A DNA stretch of 58,673 nt from Bacillota bacterium. Lineage in GTDB: Bacteria > Bacillota_I > Bacilli_A > ML615J-28 > CAG-698. This document shows, in pieces, positions 16,936-26,166 of this stretch. The number at the start of each line of letters is the position of its first letter. Positions within the stretch are counted from its first letter, which is position 1. The stretch covers positions 1 to 58,673 of the forward strand of contig JAEEHM010000006.1 of NCBI GenBank assembly GCA_016280895.1, given 5' to 3'. The translations under genes and the position numbers were made by a program. A model generated the notes under the pieces. That model searched no databases. It worked only from the letters and a program-made list of their open reading frames with translations, and had not been told where the DNA came from.

Positions 16936-18126
16936 ATGTATAATAAAGATATGGAAAAATTAGGTAAACAAGCATCTGCTATTAGAACATTATTTGAATA
17001 TGGAAAAGCTAAGAAAAAAGAAATAGGTGATGATAAAGTTTACGATTTTAGTATCGGTAATCCTAGTGTAGCATCTCCTAGTATTGTCAATTCAACATTA
17101 ATTAAATTAATTAATGAAAAAGATTCTACTAAACTACATGGATATACATCTGCATCAGGTGATGATAATACTAAAAAAGCTATCGAAGAATACTTAAACA
17201 AAACATATAATGCTGATGTATGTTATAAAGATATTTATATGACATGTGGTGCTGCTGCATCCCTTGCAATTACTTTTAATGCAATATTAAATAAAGATGA
17301 AGAAGTAATAGTATTTGCACCTTTTTTTCCTGAATACAAAGTATTTGTGGAAAAAGCTGGTGGAATTATTGATATTGTTAAAAGTGATAAAGATTTTCAA
17401 ATAGATTTTGATGATTTAAACAAACATATAAATAAAAACACTAAAATTGTTATTATTAATTCTCCTAATAATCCTACTGGTGTTATTTACACAGAAGAAA
17501 ACATTATAAAGCTTGCTAAATTATTAGAAGAAAAAGCAAAATTATATAATCATCCAATATATTTAGTATCAGATGAACCATATAGAGAATTAATATATAC
17601 TGATACTTTATATCCATTTATTACAAGATATTATAAAAATAGTATTGTATGTTATTCATTTTCTAAATCATTATCACTTCCAGGTGAACGTATAGGATAC
17701 ATTTTACTATCTAGTGATATGGATAATAAAGAAAATGTGTTTAATGCAGTACGTGGTGCTGGAAGAAGCTTAGGCTATGTTTGTGCACCAGCTCTTTTCC
17801 AACAAATGGTACCATATTGTTTGGGATATACTAGTGATTTAAATGAATATAAAAAGAATTTAAAAGATTTAAAAGAAATGTTGGAAGAAATAGGCTATGA
17901 AATAATAAAGCCTGAAGGTGCTTTTTACATGTTTGTGAAGGCACTTGAAGAAGATGCTAATGGTTTTTCGGAAAATGCGAAAAAATTTAATTTATTATTA
18001 GTTCCATCTGACTCATTTGGAGTAAAAGGTTATGTAAGAATCGCATATTGTGTATCTAATAATCAAATTAAAGCATCTAAAACTGCTTTTGAAAATTTAT
18101 ATAAGTTCTATCAAGAGGAAAAATAA
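16936..18126 (+). CDS. Pyridoxal-phosphate aminotransferase, class I/II (aromatic/aspartate type)
   Basis: 396 residues. Fold-type I aminotransferase signatures are present: SPNNPTGVIY near residues 176-185, VSDEPYREL near 213-221, and the PLP-lysine motif SFSKSLSLPGERIGY near 240-254. The family includes aspartate and aromatic aminotransferases. As first gene of the operon with pheA and tyrA, the likely job is the last step, turning phenylpyruvate and 4-hydroxyphenylpyruvate into phenylalanine and tyrosine (context-based inference). The start follows AGGGGG at nine bases. A second in-frame ATG lies five codons in. pheA begins one base after the stop. Confidence 0.9.
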   Translation: MYNKDMEKLGKQASAIRTLFEYGKAKKKEIGDDKVYDFSIGNPSVASPSIVNSTLIKLINEKDSTKLHGYTSASGDDNTKKAIEEYLNKTYNADVCYKDIYMTCGAAASLAITFNAILNKDEEVIVFAPFFPEYKVFVEKAGGIIDIVKSDKDFQIDFDDLNKHINKNTKIVIINSPNNPTGVIYTEENIIKLAKLLEEKAKLYNHPIYLVSDEPYRELIYTDTLYPFITRYYKNSIVCYSFSKSLSLPGERIGYILLSSDMDNKENVFNAVRGAGRSLGYVCAPALFQQMVPYCLGYTSDLNEYKKNLKDLKEMLEEIGYEIIKPEGAFYMFVKALEEDANGFSENAKKFNLLLVPSDSFGVKGYVRIAYCVSNNQIKASKTAFENLYKFYQEEK

Positions 18127-18127
18127 T

Positions 18128-19216
18128 ATGAAAGATATTAAAGATGTAAGAATTGAAATAAATAAAATTGATAAAGATATGGCTGAATTATTTGAAAAAA
18201 GAATGGATTTAGCTAAAGAGATTGCATTGTATAAAAAAGAAAGAAGTCTTGCTATTTATGATGAGATAAGAGAAAATGAAATCATCAATAAAAATAAAGA
18301 ATATATTAAAGATGATGAAATCAAAGAATATTATGTTAATTTCATTAGAGATACAATGAATATTTCTAAATCTTATCAAGAAAAAATCGTAAATGGAATA
18401 AAAGTAGCATATTCTGGTGTTGCTGGTGCTTTCGCCTATGTTGCTTGTAAAAAATTATTTCCAAATGCTGAATATATTTCATGTTCAAGCTTTGCATCTG
18501 CTTATAAGAAGGTAGAAGATGGAATATGTGATACATGTATTCTACCACTAGAGAATAGTTTTGCAGGTGATGTTGGTGATGTAATGGATTTAGTATTCAA
18601 TGGTTCTTTATATATCAATAGAATGTATGAGCTTGAAATAAGTCATAATTTGATTGCAAAAAAAGGTGTGAAATTAGAAAATATTAAAACAGTTATCTCA
18701 CATCCACAAGCTTTAGAACAATGTAAAGATTATATTGAAGCTCACCATTTTAACACAATCGTGTGCGCAAATACTGCCCTTGCTGCTAAAGAAGTACAAG
18801 AATCAAATGATAATAGTATTGCAGCAATTGCATCAATTGATACTGCAGATTTATATGATTTAGATGTTTTAGAAGAATCTATCAATACTTCCAAAACAAA
18901 TACAACAAGATTTGGTGTATTTTCAAGAGTACTAGCTAAATCTAATCAATTAAATAAAATGGGAGAACACTTCATTTTAGTATTTACAGTTAAAAATGAA
19001 GCCGGTGCTCTTGCAAAAACATTAAATATTATTGGTTCACATGGTTTTAATATGCGTAATTTAAGATCAAGACCAATGAAGGGTCTAATGTGGAATTATT
19101 ATTTCTTCTTAGAACTTGAAGGAAATATCAATACTGAAGATGGAAATGATATGTTAAAAGAATTACAAGGAGTTTGCGATAAACTAAAATTAGTAGGAAC
19201 ATACTTCTTAAAATAG
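18128..19216 (+). CDS. pheA: Bifunctional chorismate mutase / prephenate dehydratase (P-protein)
   Basis: 362 residues from the ATG at 18128; a longer frame from 18050 would overlap the upstream gene and has no support. Residues 1-85 are an AroQ-type chorismate mutase (IRIEINKIDKDMAELFEKR pattern). About 95-275 is prephenate dehydratase, starting KVAYSGVAGAFA and including the NTTRFGVF active-site motif. About 285-362 is an ACT domain with GALAKTLNIIGSHGFN, expected to bind phenylalanine for feedback control; the usual ESRP reads RSRP here. It converts chorismate through prephenate to phenylpyruvate. Ten bases separate it from aroB. Confidence 0.95.
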   Translation: MKDIKDVRIEINKIDKDMAELFEKRMDLAKEIALYKKERSLAIYDEIRENEIINKNKEYIKDDEIKEYYVNFIRDTMNISKSYQEKIVNGIKVAYSGVAGAFAYVACKKLFPNAEYISCSSFASAYKKVEDGICDTCILPLENSFAGDVGDVMDLVFNGSLYINRMYELEISHNLIAKKGVKLENIKTVISHPQALEQCKDYIEAHHFNTIVCANTALAAKEVQESNDNSIAAIASIDTADLYDLDVLEESINTSKTNTTRFGVFSRVLAKSNQLNKMGEHFILVFTVKNEAGALAKTLNIIGSHGFNMRNLRSRPMKGLMWNYYFFLELEGNINTEDGNDMLKELQGVCDKLKLVGTYFLK

Positions 19217-19225
19217 AGGTGAATT

Positions 19226-20221
19226 ATGAATCTATGTGTGTCTACACAGACTAAAAAGTATAATATCACAATTGAAAGAGGAATCTTATCAAAAATATCT
19301 GATTTAATCAATTTAAAAAGAAAATGTTTGATTGTGACTGATGATAATATTCCTACATCTTATATTGATACTATAAAAAATCAATGTGATAATCCTTATG
19401 TTTATGTAATAAAACATGGAGAAAACAGCAAAAACATTAAATATTTTGAAAAAATACTAAAATATTTAGTTGAAAATAATTTCACAAGAACTGATTGTGT
19501 GATTGCTTTAGGTGGAGGAGTAGTAGGTGATTTAGCTGGCTTTGTAGCAGCAAGTTATATGAGAGGAATTGAATTTTATAATATTCCAACTACTTTACTT
19601 GCAATGGTGGATTCTTCCATTGGTGGTAAAACTGCGATTGATTTTAATGGTATTAAGAATATCGTTGGTGCTTTTTATCAACCATCAGCTGTTATAATTG
19701 ATCCTAATACTTTAAATTCTTTAAAGAAACGTCAAATTCATGCTGGTTTAGTAGAAGCAATCAAAATGGCACTATGCTTTGATAAAGATTTATTTTATAC
19801 TATTTATGAATCAAAAGATTTAAATAAAGATCTTGATGAAATCATATATCGTAGCTTACTTATTAAAAGAAGTGTAGTAGAAGCTGATGAAAAAGAAAAT
19901 AATTTAAGAAAATCATTAAACTTTGGTCACACAATTGGTCATGTAATAGAGGCTAAATATGCACCTAAATATTTACATGGTGAGGCTGTTGCTATGGGAA
20001 TGTTGTATTTTTCTAGTAAAGAAATTAAAGATAAAATCTTATATTTAATAAAAAAATACCATTTACCATCACCAGTAGATTTAAAATATGACGATGCAAT
20101 AGAATTGTTGAAACATGATAAAAAAGCATCAAATGATTCAATATCCATCATTTATGTAAATGAAGTAGGAAAATACGAAATGAGAAAAGAAAAAATTGAA
20201 GATTTAGTGAAATATTTCTAA
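19226..20221 (+). CDS. aroB: 3-dehydroquinate synthase
   Basis: 331 residues, slightly shorter than the usual ~350. It converts DAHP to 3-dehydroquinate, the second step of the shikimate pathway. NAD and zinc motifs are visible: ALGGGVVGDLAGF near residues 93-105, PTTLLAMVDSSIGGKT near 127-142, then KNIVGAFYQP, the AGLVEAIKMA helix, and NFGHTIGHVIE with metal-binding His residues. A final GEAVAMGM segment fits. The start follows AGAGGTG. It lies between pheA and aroC in the same orientation with short gaps. Confidence 0.97.
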   Translation: MNLCVSTQTKKYNITIERGILSKISDLINLKRKCLIVTDDNIPTSYIDTIKNQCDNPYVYVIKHGENSKNIKYFEKILKYLVENNFTRTDCVIALGGGVVGDLAGFVAASYMRGIEFYNIPTTLLAMVDSSIGGKTAIDFNGIKNIVGAFYQPSAVIIDPNTLNSLKKRQIHAGLVEAIKMALCFDKDLFYTIYESKDLNKDLDEIIYRSLLIKRSVVEADEKENNLRKSLNFGHTIGHVIEAKYAPKYLHGEAVAMGMLYFSSKEIKDKILYLIKKYHLPSPVDLKYDDAIELLKHDKKASNDSISIIYVNEVGKYEMRKEKIEDLVKYF

Positions 20222-20233
20222 TAGAGGTGAAAT

Positions 20234-21319
20234 ATGCAAAATAAATTTGGTGATAATATAAATATCACGATCTTTGGAGAAAGCCATGGAGAAAAAATTG
20301 GTGCTTTAATTGAAGGAATTGAGGCTGGAATTAAAGTAGATGATAATTTTATTCAAGAATTGCTTTCTAAAAGAAGACCAAGAGGTATTGGTGAAACCCA
20401 AAGAATTGAAACTGATAAATATGAAATAATTAGTGGTGTTTTTAATTCTTATACAACAGGTGCACCTGTTTGTATATTAATTAAGAATACCAATACCAAA
20501 TCAAGTGATTATGAATATTTAAAGAACCATCCTCGTCCAAATCATGCTGATTATGTTGCGAGAATGAAATTTAATGGCTACAATGATTATCGTGGTGGTG
20601 GTGCCTTTTCAGGTAGGCTAACAGCTGCCATTGTTGCATCAGCTGGTCTAATTATCCCTAAACTTGAAGAAAAGGGTATATATATTGCAACTCATATTAA
20701 AGAAGTACAAGGAATAAATGATTTAGATTTAGTAAATGAACTTGATAATAATAAAATAAAATCATATATAGATATAATCAATAATAAGTCTTTTCCAACA
20801 ATTTCCACTTGTGATATAGAGATGCAATCAAAAATTGAAGAGACTGCAAAAAATGGTGATTCTATTGGTGGCATATGTCAAACAGTGATTTTAGGTTTAC
20901 CAGTAGGTACTGGAGATCCATATTTTTCATCAATTGAATCAAAAATTAGTGAAGCTATTTTTGGAATTGGTGCTATTAAAGGAATTGAATTTGGATTAGG
21001 TTTTGATTTTAAGAATCATTATGGTTCTGAAGTATTAGATGAATACATCATCAAAGATAAGAAAATATCCACAAATCATAACTATAATGGTGGTATTAAT
21101 GGTGGAATTGCTAATGGCATGCCAATTGTGTTTAACACAGCCATTAAACCAACACCTACAATTAAAAAAGAAGTTAATACTGTCAATTTAGACACAATGA
21201 AAGAAGAAAAGATGACAGTGCAAGGAAGACATGATCCCGCAATTATTAGAAGAATTGCACCGGTAATTACATCGATGACAGCTCTTGTCATCTATGATTT
21301 AATAAAAGAAAAGAAATAG
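20234..21319 (+). CDS. aroC: Chorismate synthase
   Basis: 361 residues. It makes chorismate from 5-enolpyruvylshikimate 3-phosphate and needs reduced FMN. Family signatures: FGESHGEKIGALIEG near residues 14-28, RPRGIGETQR near 48-57 (RPG-type loop), RPNHADY near 100-106, YRGGGAFSGRLTAA near 118-131, and the C-terminal GRHDPAIIRR near 332-341. Nothing is missing. The start follows AGAGGTG, 12 bases after the aroB stop. It is the end of the common pathway and feeds PheA and TyrA encoded in the same operon. Confidence 0.97.
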   Translation: MQNKFGDNINITIFGESHGEKIGALIEGIEAGIKVDDNFIQELLSKRRPRGIGETQRIETDKYEIISGVFNSYTTGAPVCILIKNTNTKSSDYEYLKNHPRPNHADYVARMKFNGYNDYRGGGAFSGRLTAAIVASAGLIIPKLEEKGIYIATHIKEVQGINDLDLVNELDNNKIKSYIDIINNKSFPTISTCDIEMQSKIEETAKNGDSIGGICQTVILGLPVGTGDPYFSSIESKISEAIFGIGAIKGIEFGLGFDFKNHYGSEVLDEYIIKDKKISTNHNYNGGINGGIANGMPIVFNTAIKPTPTIKKEVNTVNLDTMKEEKMTVQGRHDPAIIRRIAPVITSMTALVIYDLIKEKK

Positions 21320-21330
21320 GAGAATAATTT

Positions 21331-22599
21331 ATGGAATATGGCTTAATAGGTTATCCTTTACAACATAGTTTTTCTAAAGAAATTCATGAATTAATAAAAG
21401 AATATTTACATAATGATAATTATAATTATGAATTATGTGAATTAGAAGAAGCTAATTTAATATCTTTTTTCAAAGAAAAGAACTTTAAAGCTATTAATGT
21501 TACTATTCCGTATAAAGAAAAAGTCCTTAAATATTTAAATTATATTGATGATAATGCGAAAAGAATTGGTGCAGTTAATACTATTGTGAATAATGATGGT
21601 AAATTATCTGGCTATAATACTGATTATTATGGCTTATTATCATTAATTAAAAAACATAATATTGAGATAAAAGATAAAAAAGTATTAATCTTAGGTACTG
21701 GTGGAACATCAAAAACTGCATATTCTGTTGTATCTGATTTATCTGCTTTTAAAATAATGAAGGCATCAAGAAAAATTGATATTAATACCTACACATATGA
21801 TGAAATATATGAAGAATTTAGTGATGTAAATGTTATTATTAACACAACACCAGTTGGAATGTTTCCAAATAATGATGATGCTTTAATTGATTTTGATAAA
21901 TTAAATAAAATAGATGCATTTATTGATGTTATCTATAATCCCCTTCATACAAAAATGGCAATTTCAGCTAAAAACAAAGGAATAATTGCAGTAAATGGGC
22001 TTTATATGCTAATTAGCCAAGCAGTTTATGCATATAAATATTTCTTATCACTTGATATAAGTGATGAAGAAATATGTGCTTTATGTGATAAAATATATGA
22101 TAAAATTTATCAAGATAAGTTGAATATTGTTCTTATTGGTATGCCATCATCTGGTAAAACTAGTATTGGTAAGGAATTATCACTTAAATTAAATAAAGAA
22201 TTTATTGATACTGATGAAGAAATTGAAAAGAAAATAAAAATGAGTATCAAAGATTATATTGAAAAATTTGGTGAGGCAGAATTTAGAAAAGTGGAAACAG
22301 AAGTAGTAAAAGAAGCAAGTAAACGCCAAGGCTTTATAATAGCTACTGGTGGAGGCGTAATATTAAATAAAGATAATATTACAGCATTAAACCAAAATTC
22401 AATTATTTATTTTTTAAATAGATCACTAGATAAACTAATTAGTACTAAATCACGTCCTTTATCAAGCACAAAAGAAGCACTTGAGAAGCGATATAATGAA
22501 AGAATAGATTTATATTTAGCTTATGCTGATAAAGTAATTGAAGCAAATGGCACTGTCAAACAAGTCACAAAGCAGATTTTGGAGGATTTTTATGGCTAA
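21331..22599 (+). CDS. aroE-aroK: Shikimate dehydrogenase-shikimate kinase fusion
   Basis: 422 residues. Residues 1 to about 255 are shikimate dehydrogenase: YPLQHSFSKEIH near 8-19, NVTIPYKEKV with the catalytic Lys, NTDYYG, and the NADP loop GTGGTSKTA near 128-136. After a short linker, residues about 262-422 are shikimate kinase: P-loop GMPSSGKTS near 269-277, then FIDTDEEIE, GEAEFRKVE and ATGGGVI. The protein should reduce 3-dehydroshikimate and phosphorylate shikimate in successive steps. No stop or frameshift separates the parts. The aroQ start lies inside its end (8-base overlap). Confidence 0.94.
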   Translation: MEYGLIGYPLQHSFSKEIHELIKEYLHNDNYNYELCELEEANLISFFKEKNFKAINVTIPYKEKVLKYLNYIDDNAKRIGAVNTIVNNDGKLSGYNTDYYGLLSLIKKHNIEIKDKKVLILGTGGTSKTAYSVVSDLSAFKIMKASRKIDINTYTYDEIYEEFSDVNVIINTTPVGMFPNNDDALIDFDKLNKIDAFIDVIYNPLHTKMAISAKNKGIIAVNGLYMLISQAVYAYKYFLSLDISDEEICALCDKIYDKIYQDKLNIVLIGMPSSGKTSIGKELSLKLNKEFIDTDEEIEKKIKMSIKDYIEKFGEAEFRKVETEVVKEASKRQGFIIATGGGVILNKDNITALNQNSIIYFLNRSLDKLISTKSRPLSSTKEALEKRYNERIDLYLAYADKVIEANGTVKQVTKQILEDFYG

Positions 22600-23029
22600 A
22601 ATATTAATAATAAATGGTCCAAATATTAATATGCTAGGTATTAGAGAAAAAGAAATATATGGAGCTAATACCTATCAAGATTTATTAAATTTAATAAGTG
22701 ATTACGCAAAAAATAAGAATATTGAAGTAGAATTCTTCCAATCAAATCATGAAGGTGCACTTGTCGATAAAATCCAAGAAGCATATTTTAAAAAAATCGA
22801 TGGAATTGTGATTAATCCTGCTGCATATACGCATACTTCAATTGCGATTTTAGATGCTTTGAAAGCAACAAAAATACCAACAGTTGAAGTACATATTTCA
22901 AATGTGATAGACAGAGAAGAATTTAGAAAAATCTCATACATTAGAACATATTGCGTTAAATCAATCATTGGTGAAGGTTTTAATGGCTATTTACATGCCA
23001 TTGATGAATTATTAAAGATCTTAAAATAA
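22592..23029 (+). CDS. aroQ: Type II 3-dehydroquinate dehydratase
   Basis: 145 residues from the ATG at 22592, which follows GGAGG (22581-22585); a longer frame starting at 22538 lies within aroE-aroK and is rejected. Type II enzyme signatures: INGPNINMLGIREKEIYG near residues 6-23 with the active-site Tyr, FFQSNHEGALVDKI near 47-60, INPAAYTHTSIA near 73-84 and EVHISN near 98-103. It removes water from 3-dehydroquinate to give 3-dehydroshikimate. It overlaps the fusion gene by 8 bases and is 9 bases from aroA. Confidence 0.96.
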   Translation: MAKILIINGPNINMLGIREKEIYGANTYQDLLNLISDYAKNKNIEVEFFQSNHEGALVDKIQEAYFKKIDGIVINPAAYTHTSIAILDALKATKIPTVEVHISNVIDREEFRKISYIRTYCVKSIIGEGFNGYLHAIDELLKILK

Positions 23030-23038
23030 GGAGTTATT

Positions 23039-24247
23039 ATGAACACAATTATCAAGAAAGGAAAATTGAATGGTATTATTGATGCGATTCCATCAAAATC
23101 TTATCTACATCGATATTTGATCTCATCAATACTAACTAATAAAGAATGCACATTATTAGTAAATACTAAATATTTATCTAATGATATTTTCGCAAGCCTT
23201 TCTTGTATAAAAGCACTAGGTGCAAATTATGAAATTAAAGAAGATAAAATCATTCTTTATCCTTTAATTAAAAATAATAATATTCCTGTATTAGATGTTA
23301 ATGAATCTGGTTCATCCTTACGTTTCTTTATTCCTTTAGCTTTATCTATTTATGATGAAGTAATCTTTAAAATGACAAAAAGATTAATGGAAAGAGGAAT
23401 TGATGGCTATAATGAAATATTTAAGAAGAATAATATTGAAGTAGAATATAAAGAAAATGAAATCCATTTAAAGGGTAAGATTTCTGTATTTGAATACAAA
23501 ATTGATGCCTCTAAATCTAGTCAATATGTTAGTGGTTTATTAATCGCAATGGCATATTTAAAATCAAATGAAAAAATAAATGTTGAAAATGTAACATCAA
23601 AGCCATATATTGATATTAGTTTAGATGTTTTAAGAAGTATTGGCTATGATATAAAAGAAGATAATAATCAATATATTATCAATTCATATAAAAATGTAAA
23701 TGATGAGTTTATTATTGAAGGTGATTATTCAAATTCAGCTTTTTTAGAAGCTTTCAATTATTTTGGCTCTAATGTGGAAATTAAAGGCTTGAATTTGGCT
23801 TCTAATCAAGGAGATAAAGTTTATTTAGAATATTTTAAGGCTTTATCCGAAAACAAAACTAGAATTGATATCACAAATTGTATTGACTTAGGACCTGTTT
23901 TATTTGTGTTCGCGTCATTAAAGCATGGTGCTATCTTTACTGGTTGCAAGCGATTAAAGATAAAAGAAAGCAATCGCCTTGATGACATGATAACAGAAAT
24001 GAAAAAATATGGACTTAAATATCAATTAAGTGATGATGATAATATCTTAGAAATTGAAAAATGTGATATAGATAAATATCATGATTTATCGTTTTCATCA
24101 CATAATGACCACCGCCTTGCGATGGCACTATCAATAGTTGCATCAATTACAGGTGGTAAAATAATAGACAGTGATGCCGTAAATAAAAGCTATCCTAATT
24201 TCTTCGATGATTTGAAAAAATTAGGGCTTGAGCTAGAAATGGAATAG
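23039..24247 (+). CDS. aroA: 3-phosphoshikimate 1-carboxyvinyltransferase (EPSP synthase)
   Basis: 402 residues, a little shorter than the usual 420-430. Signatures: IPSKSYLHRYLISS near residues 18-31 (Lys and Arg contacting phosphates), NESGSSLRFFIPLA near 90-103, GDYSNSAFLEAF near 228-239, KIKESNRLDDM near 315-325 and SSHNDHRLAMAL near 363-374. It joins shikimate 3-phosphate with phosphoenolpyruvate. The GSSLRFF loop replaces the more common GTTxR form; whether it alters inhibitor binding cannot be told. tyrA begins 2 bases after the stop. Confidence 0.95.
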   Translation: MNTIIKKGKLNGIIDAIPSKSYLHRYLISSILTNKECTLLVNTKYLSNDIFASLSCIKALGANYEIKEDKIILYPLIKNNNIPVLDVNESGSSLRFFIPLALSIYDEVIFKMTKRLMERGIDGYNEIFKKNNIEVEYKENEIHLKGKISVFEYKIDASKSSQYVSGLLIAMAYLKSNEKINVENVTSKPYIDISLDVLRSIGYDIKEDNNQYIINSYKNVNDEFIIEGDYSNSAFLEAFNYFGSNVEIKGLNLASNQGDKVYLEYFKALSENKTRIDITNCIDLGPVLFVFASLKHGAIFTGCKRLKIKESNRLDDMITEMKKYGLKYQLSDDDNILEIEKCDIDKYHDLSFSSHNDHRLAMALSIVASITGGKIIDSDAVNKSYPNFFDDLKKLGLELEME

Positions 24248-24249
24248 AT

Positions 24250-25110
24250 ATGTTAGATAAAAATAAGAAGATTTTAATAATTGGTCTTGGTTTAATTGGT
24301 GCATCTTATGCGAAAAGATTAAAGGAAAAGGGCTATTATGTTGGCGCAATCACAAGAAGCCAAGATACTATCGATTATGCAATTGATAATGATTTTATTA
24401 ATGAAGGTACAATCGAAGTAAAAAAAGAATTCGTGAAAGAATTTGATTTCGTGATATTTGGCCTGTATCCTAATGTGTTGATAAAATGGCTAAATGAATA
24501 TCATACTTTCTTTAAAGAAGGTACAATTATCACTGATGTAACTGGTGTTAAATCAAAAATTGTGTACAAAATCGAAGAAATATTAAAAGATGACAAGGTC
24601 GAATTCTTAGGTTCACATCCAATGGCTGGACGTGAGGTGTATGGAATTAAAAACGCAAATCCTAAAATCTTTAATGATGCTAATTTCATTATTACACCAA
24701 CTAAAAAATCAAGTGAATCAGCTATTAATTTGGTTCATGACTTAGCAGTAACCTTAGAATTTAAAAATATTTCAAGATTATCACCAGAAGAACATGATGA
24801 AATGATCGCATTTTTAAGCCAATTAACGCATGTTATCGCGGTATCATTAATGTGTTCTAAATCAAGTAAGCATCTTGTTGATTATACTGGAGATTCTTTT
24901 AGAGATTTAACAAGAATAGCGAAAATTAATGAAGATATGTGGACTGAATTATTTTTATTAAACAAAGAAGAATTAATTAACCAAATGAATTTATTCTTAA
25001 AATCATTTAATGAAATGAAAACTGCATTAGAAAATGAAGATATTGATAAAATGAAAGAAATGATGAGGACTTCTACAAGAAGAAGATCTTATTTTGATAT
25101 AAAGAGGTAA
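24250..25110 (+). CDS. tyrA: Prephenate dehydrogenase
   Basis: 286 residues, a single-domain TyrA without the ACT domain found in some Gram-positive relatives. The NAD-binding loop GLGLIGASYAKRL is near residues 12-24. The catalytic region has GSHPMAGREVYG near 120-131, and SQLTHVIAVSLM carries the conserved His. TyrA oxidatively decarboxylates prephenate to 4-hydroxyphenylpyruvate. Its partner aminotransferase is the first gene of the operon. The next gene begins 4 bases after the stop. Confidence 0.95.
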   Translation: MLDKNKKILIIGLGLIGASYAKRLKEKGYYVGAITRSQDTIDYAIDNDFINEGTIEVKKEFVKEFDFVIFGLYPNVLIKWLNEYHTFFKEGTIITDVTGVKSKIVYKIEEILKDDKVEFLGSHPMAGREVYGIKNANPKIFNDANFIITPTKKSSESAINLVHDLAVTLEFKNISRLSPEEHDEMIAFLSQLTHVIAVSLMCSKSSKHLVDYTGDSFRDLTRIAKINEDMWTELFLLNKEELINQMNLFLKSFNEMKTALENEDIDKMKEMMRTSTRRRSYFDIKR

Positions 25111-25114
25111 ATAT

Positions 25115-26158
25115 ATGAATATGAATTTTAAGAGGAAATTATTAACTCCTCAAGAAATAAAGAATATGTATCCCTTATCAGAAGAATTAGCAGAAATTAA
25201 AGCTAAGAATGATAAGGAAATTAAGGATATTATTACAGGTAAGAGTGATCGATTATTATTAATCATTGGTCCATGTAGTGCTGATAGAGAAGATGCAGTA
25301 TTAGAATATCTACATCGTTTAAAAGAAATATATGAAAAAGTAAAGGATGTAATCTGTATCGTACCAAGAATTTATACCAATAAACCACGTACTACTGGTG
25401 AAGGATATAAGGGAATGTTGCATCAACCAGTTCCAACAAAAGACCCTGATATGTTGAAAGGGGTAATTGCGATTAGAAAATTGCATATGAAGGCCTTAGA
25501 AGAAACAGGCTTTTCATGTGCTGATGAGATGTTGTACCCTGATAATCACAGATACTTAAGTGATTTGTTGTCATATGTTGCTGTTGGCGCAAGATCAGTT
25601 GAAGATCAAAGCCATCGTTTAACAGCATCAGGCTTAGAAATCCCTGTTGGTATGAAGAATCCAACATCAGGTGATTTATCAGTTATGATGAACGCAATTC
25701 TTGCTTCTCATCATCCTCATACCTTCATTTATCGTGGTTGGGAAGTTGAAAGTAAGGGTAATAAATTAACACATGCAATTTTAAGAGGCTATGTAAATAA
25801 GCATGGTAACGCAATTCCTAATTATCATTATGAAGATTTAGAACTAGTTTGTGATTTCTATGAAAAATTTAATTTAGAAAATCCAGCTGTTATTGTTGAT
25901 TGTAATCATGCTAATTCTAATAAACAATACTTAGAACAAATCCGTATCGCCAAAGAAGTATTACATTCTACAAGATTAAACCCAGCTATTAGAAAATTAG
26001 TCAAAGGATTAATGATTGAATCATATTTAGTTGATGGTAAACAAAGTGTAGATGGCACATGCTACGGACAAAGTATCACAGATCCTTGCTTAGGTATTGA
26101 AAAGACAGAAGCATTAATCTTAGAGCTAGCTGAGCTTAGAAGAAGAGAACAAAAATAG
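25115..26158 (+). CDS. aroF: 3-deoxy-7-phosphoheptulonate (DAHP) synthase, type I
   Basis: 347 residues of the AroF/AroG/AroH class. It condenses phosphoenolpyruvate and erythrose 4-phosphate, the first committed step. Signatures: LLIIGPCSADRED near residues 48-60, RIYTNKPRTTGEGYKG near 85-100, ADEMLYPD near 136-143, GARSVEDQSHR near 155-165, PVGMKNPTSGD near 174-184 and VIVDCNHANSNKQ near 258-270. This class is usually inhibited by an aromatic amino acid; which one cannot be read from sequence by eye. The symbol follows the class, not a proven isozyme. The start follows AAAGAGG. Confidence 0.95.
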   Translation: MNMNFKRKLLTPQEIKNMYPLSEELAEIKAKNDKEIKDIITGKSDRLLLIIGPCSADREDAVLEYLHRLKEIYEKVKDVICIVPRIYTNKPRTTGEGYKGMLHQPVPTKDPDMLKGVIAIRKLHMKALEETGFSCADEMLYPDNHRYLSDLLSYVAVGARSVEDQSHRLTASGLEIPVGMKNPTSGDLSVMMNAILASHHPHTFIYRGWEVESKGNKLTHAILRGYVNKHGNAIPNYHYEDLELVCDFYEKFNLENPAVIVDCNHANSNKQYLEQIRIAKEVLHSTRLNPAIRKLVKGLMIESYLVDGKQSVDGTCYGQSITDPCLGIEKTEALILELAELRRREQK

Positions 26159-26166
26159 GTAATAAT

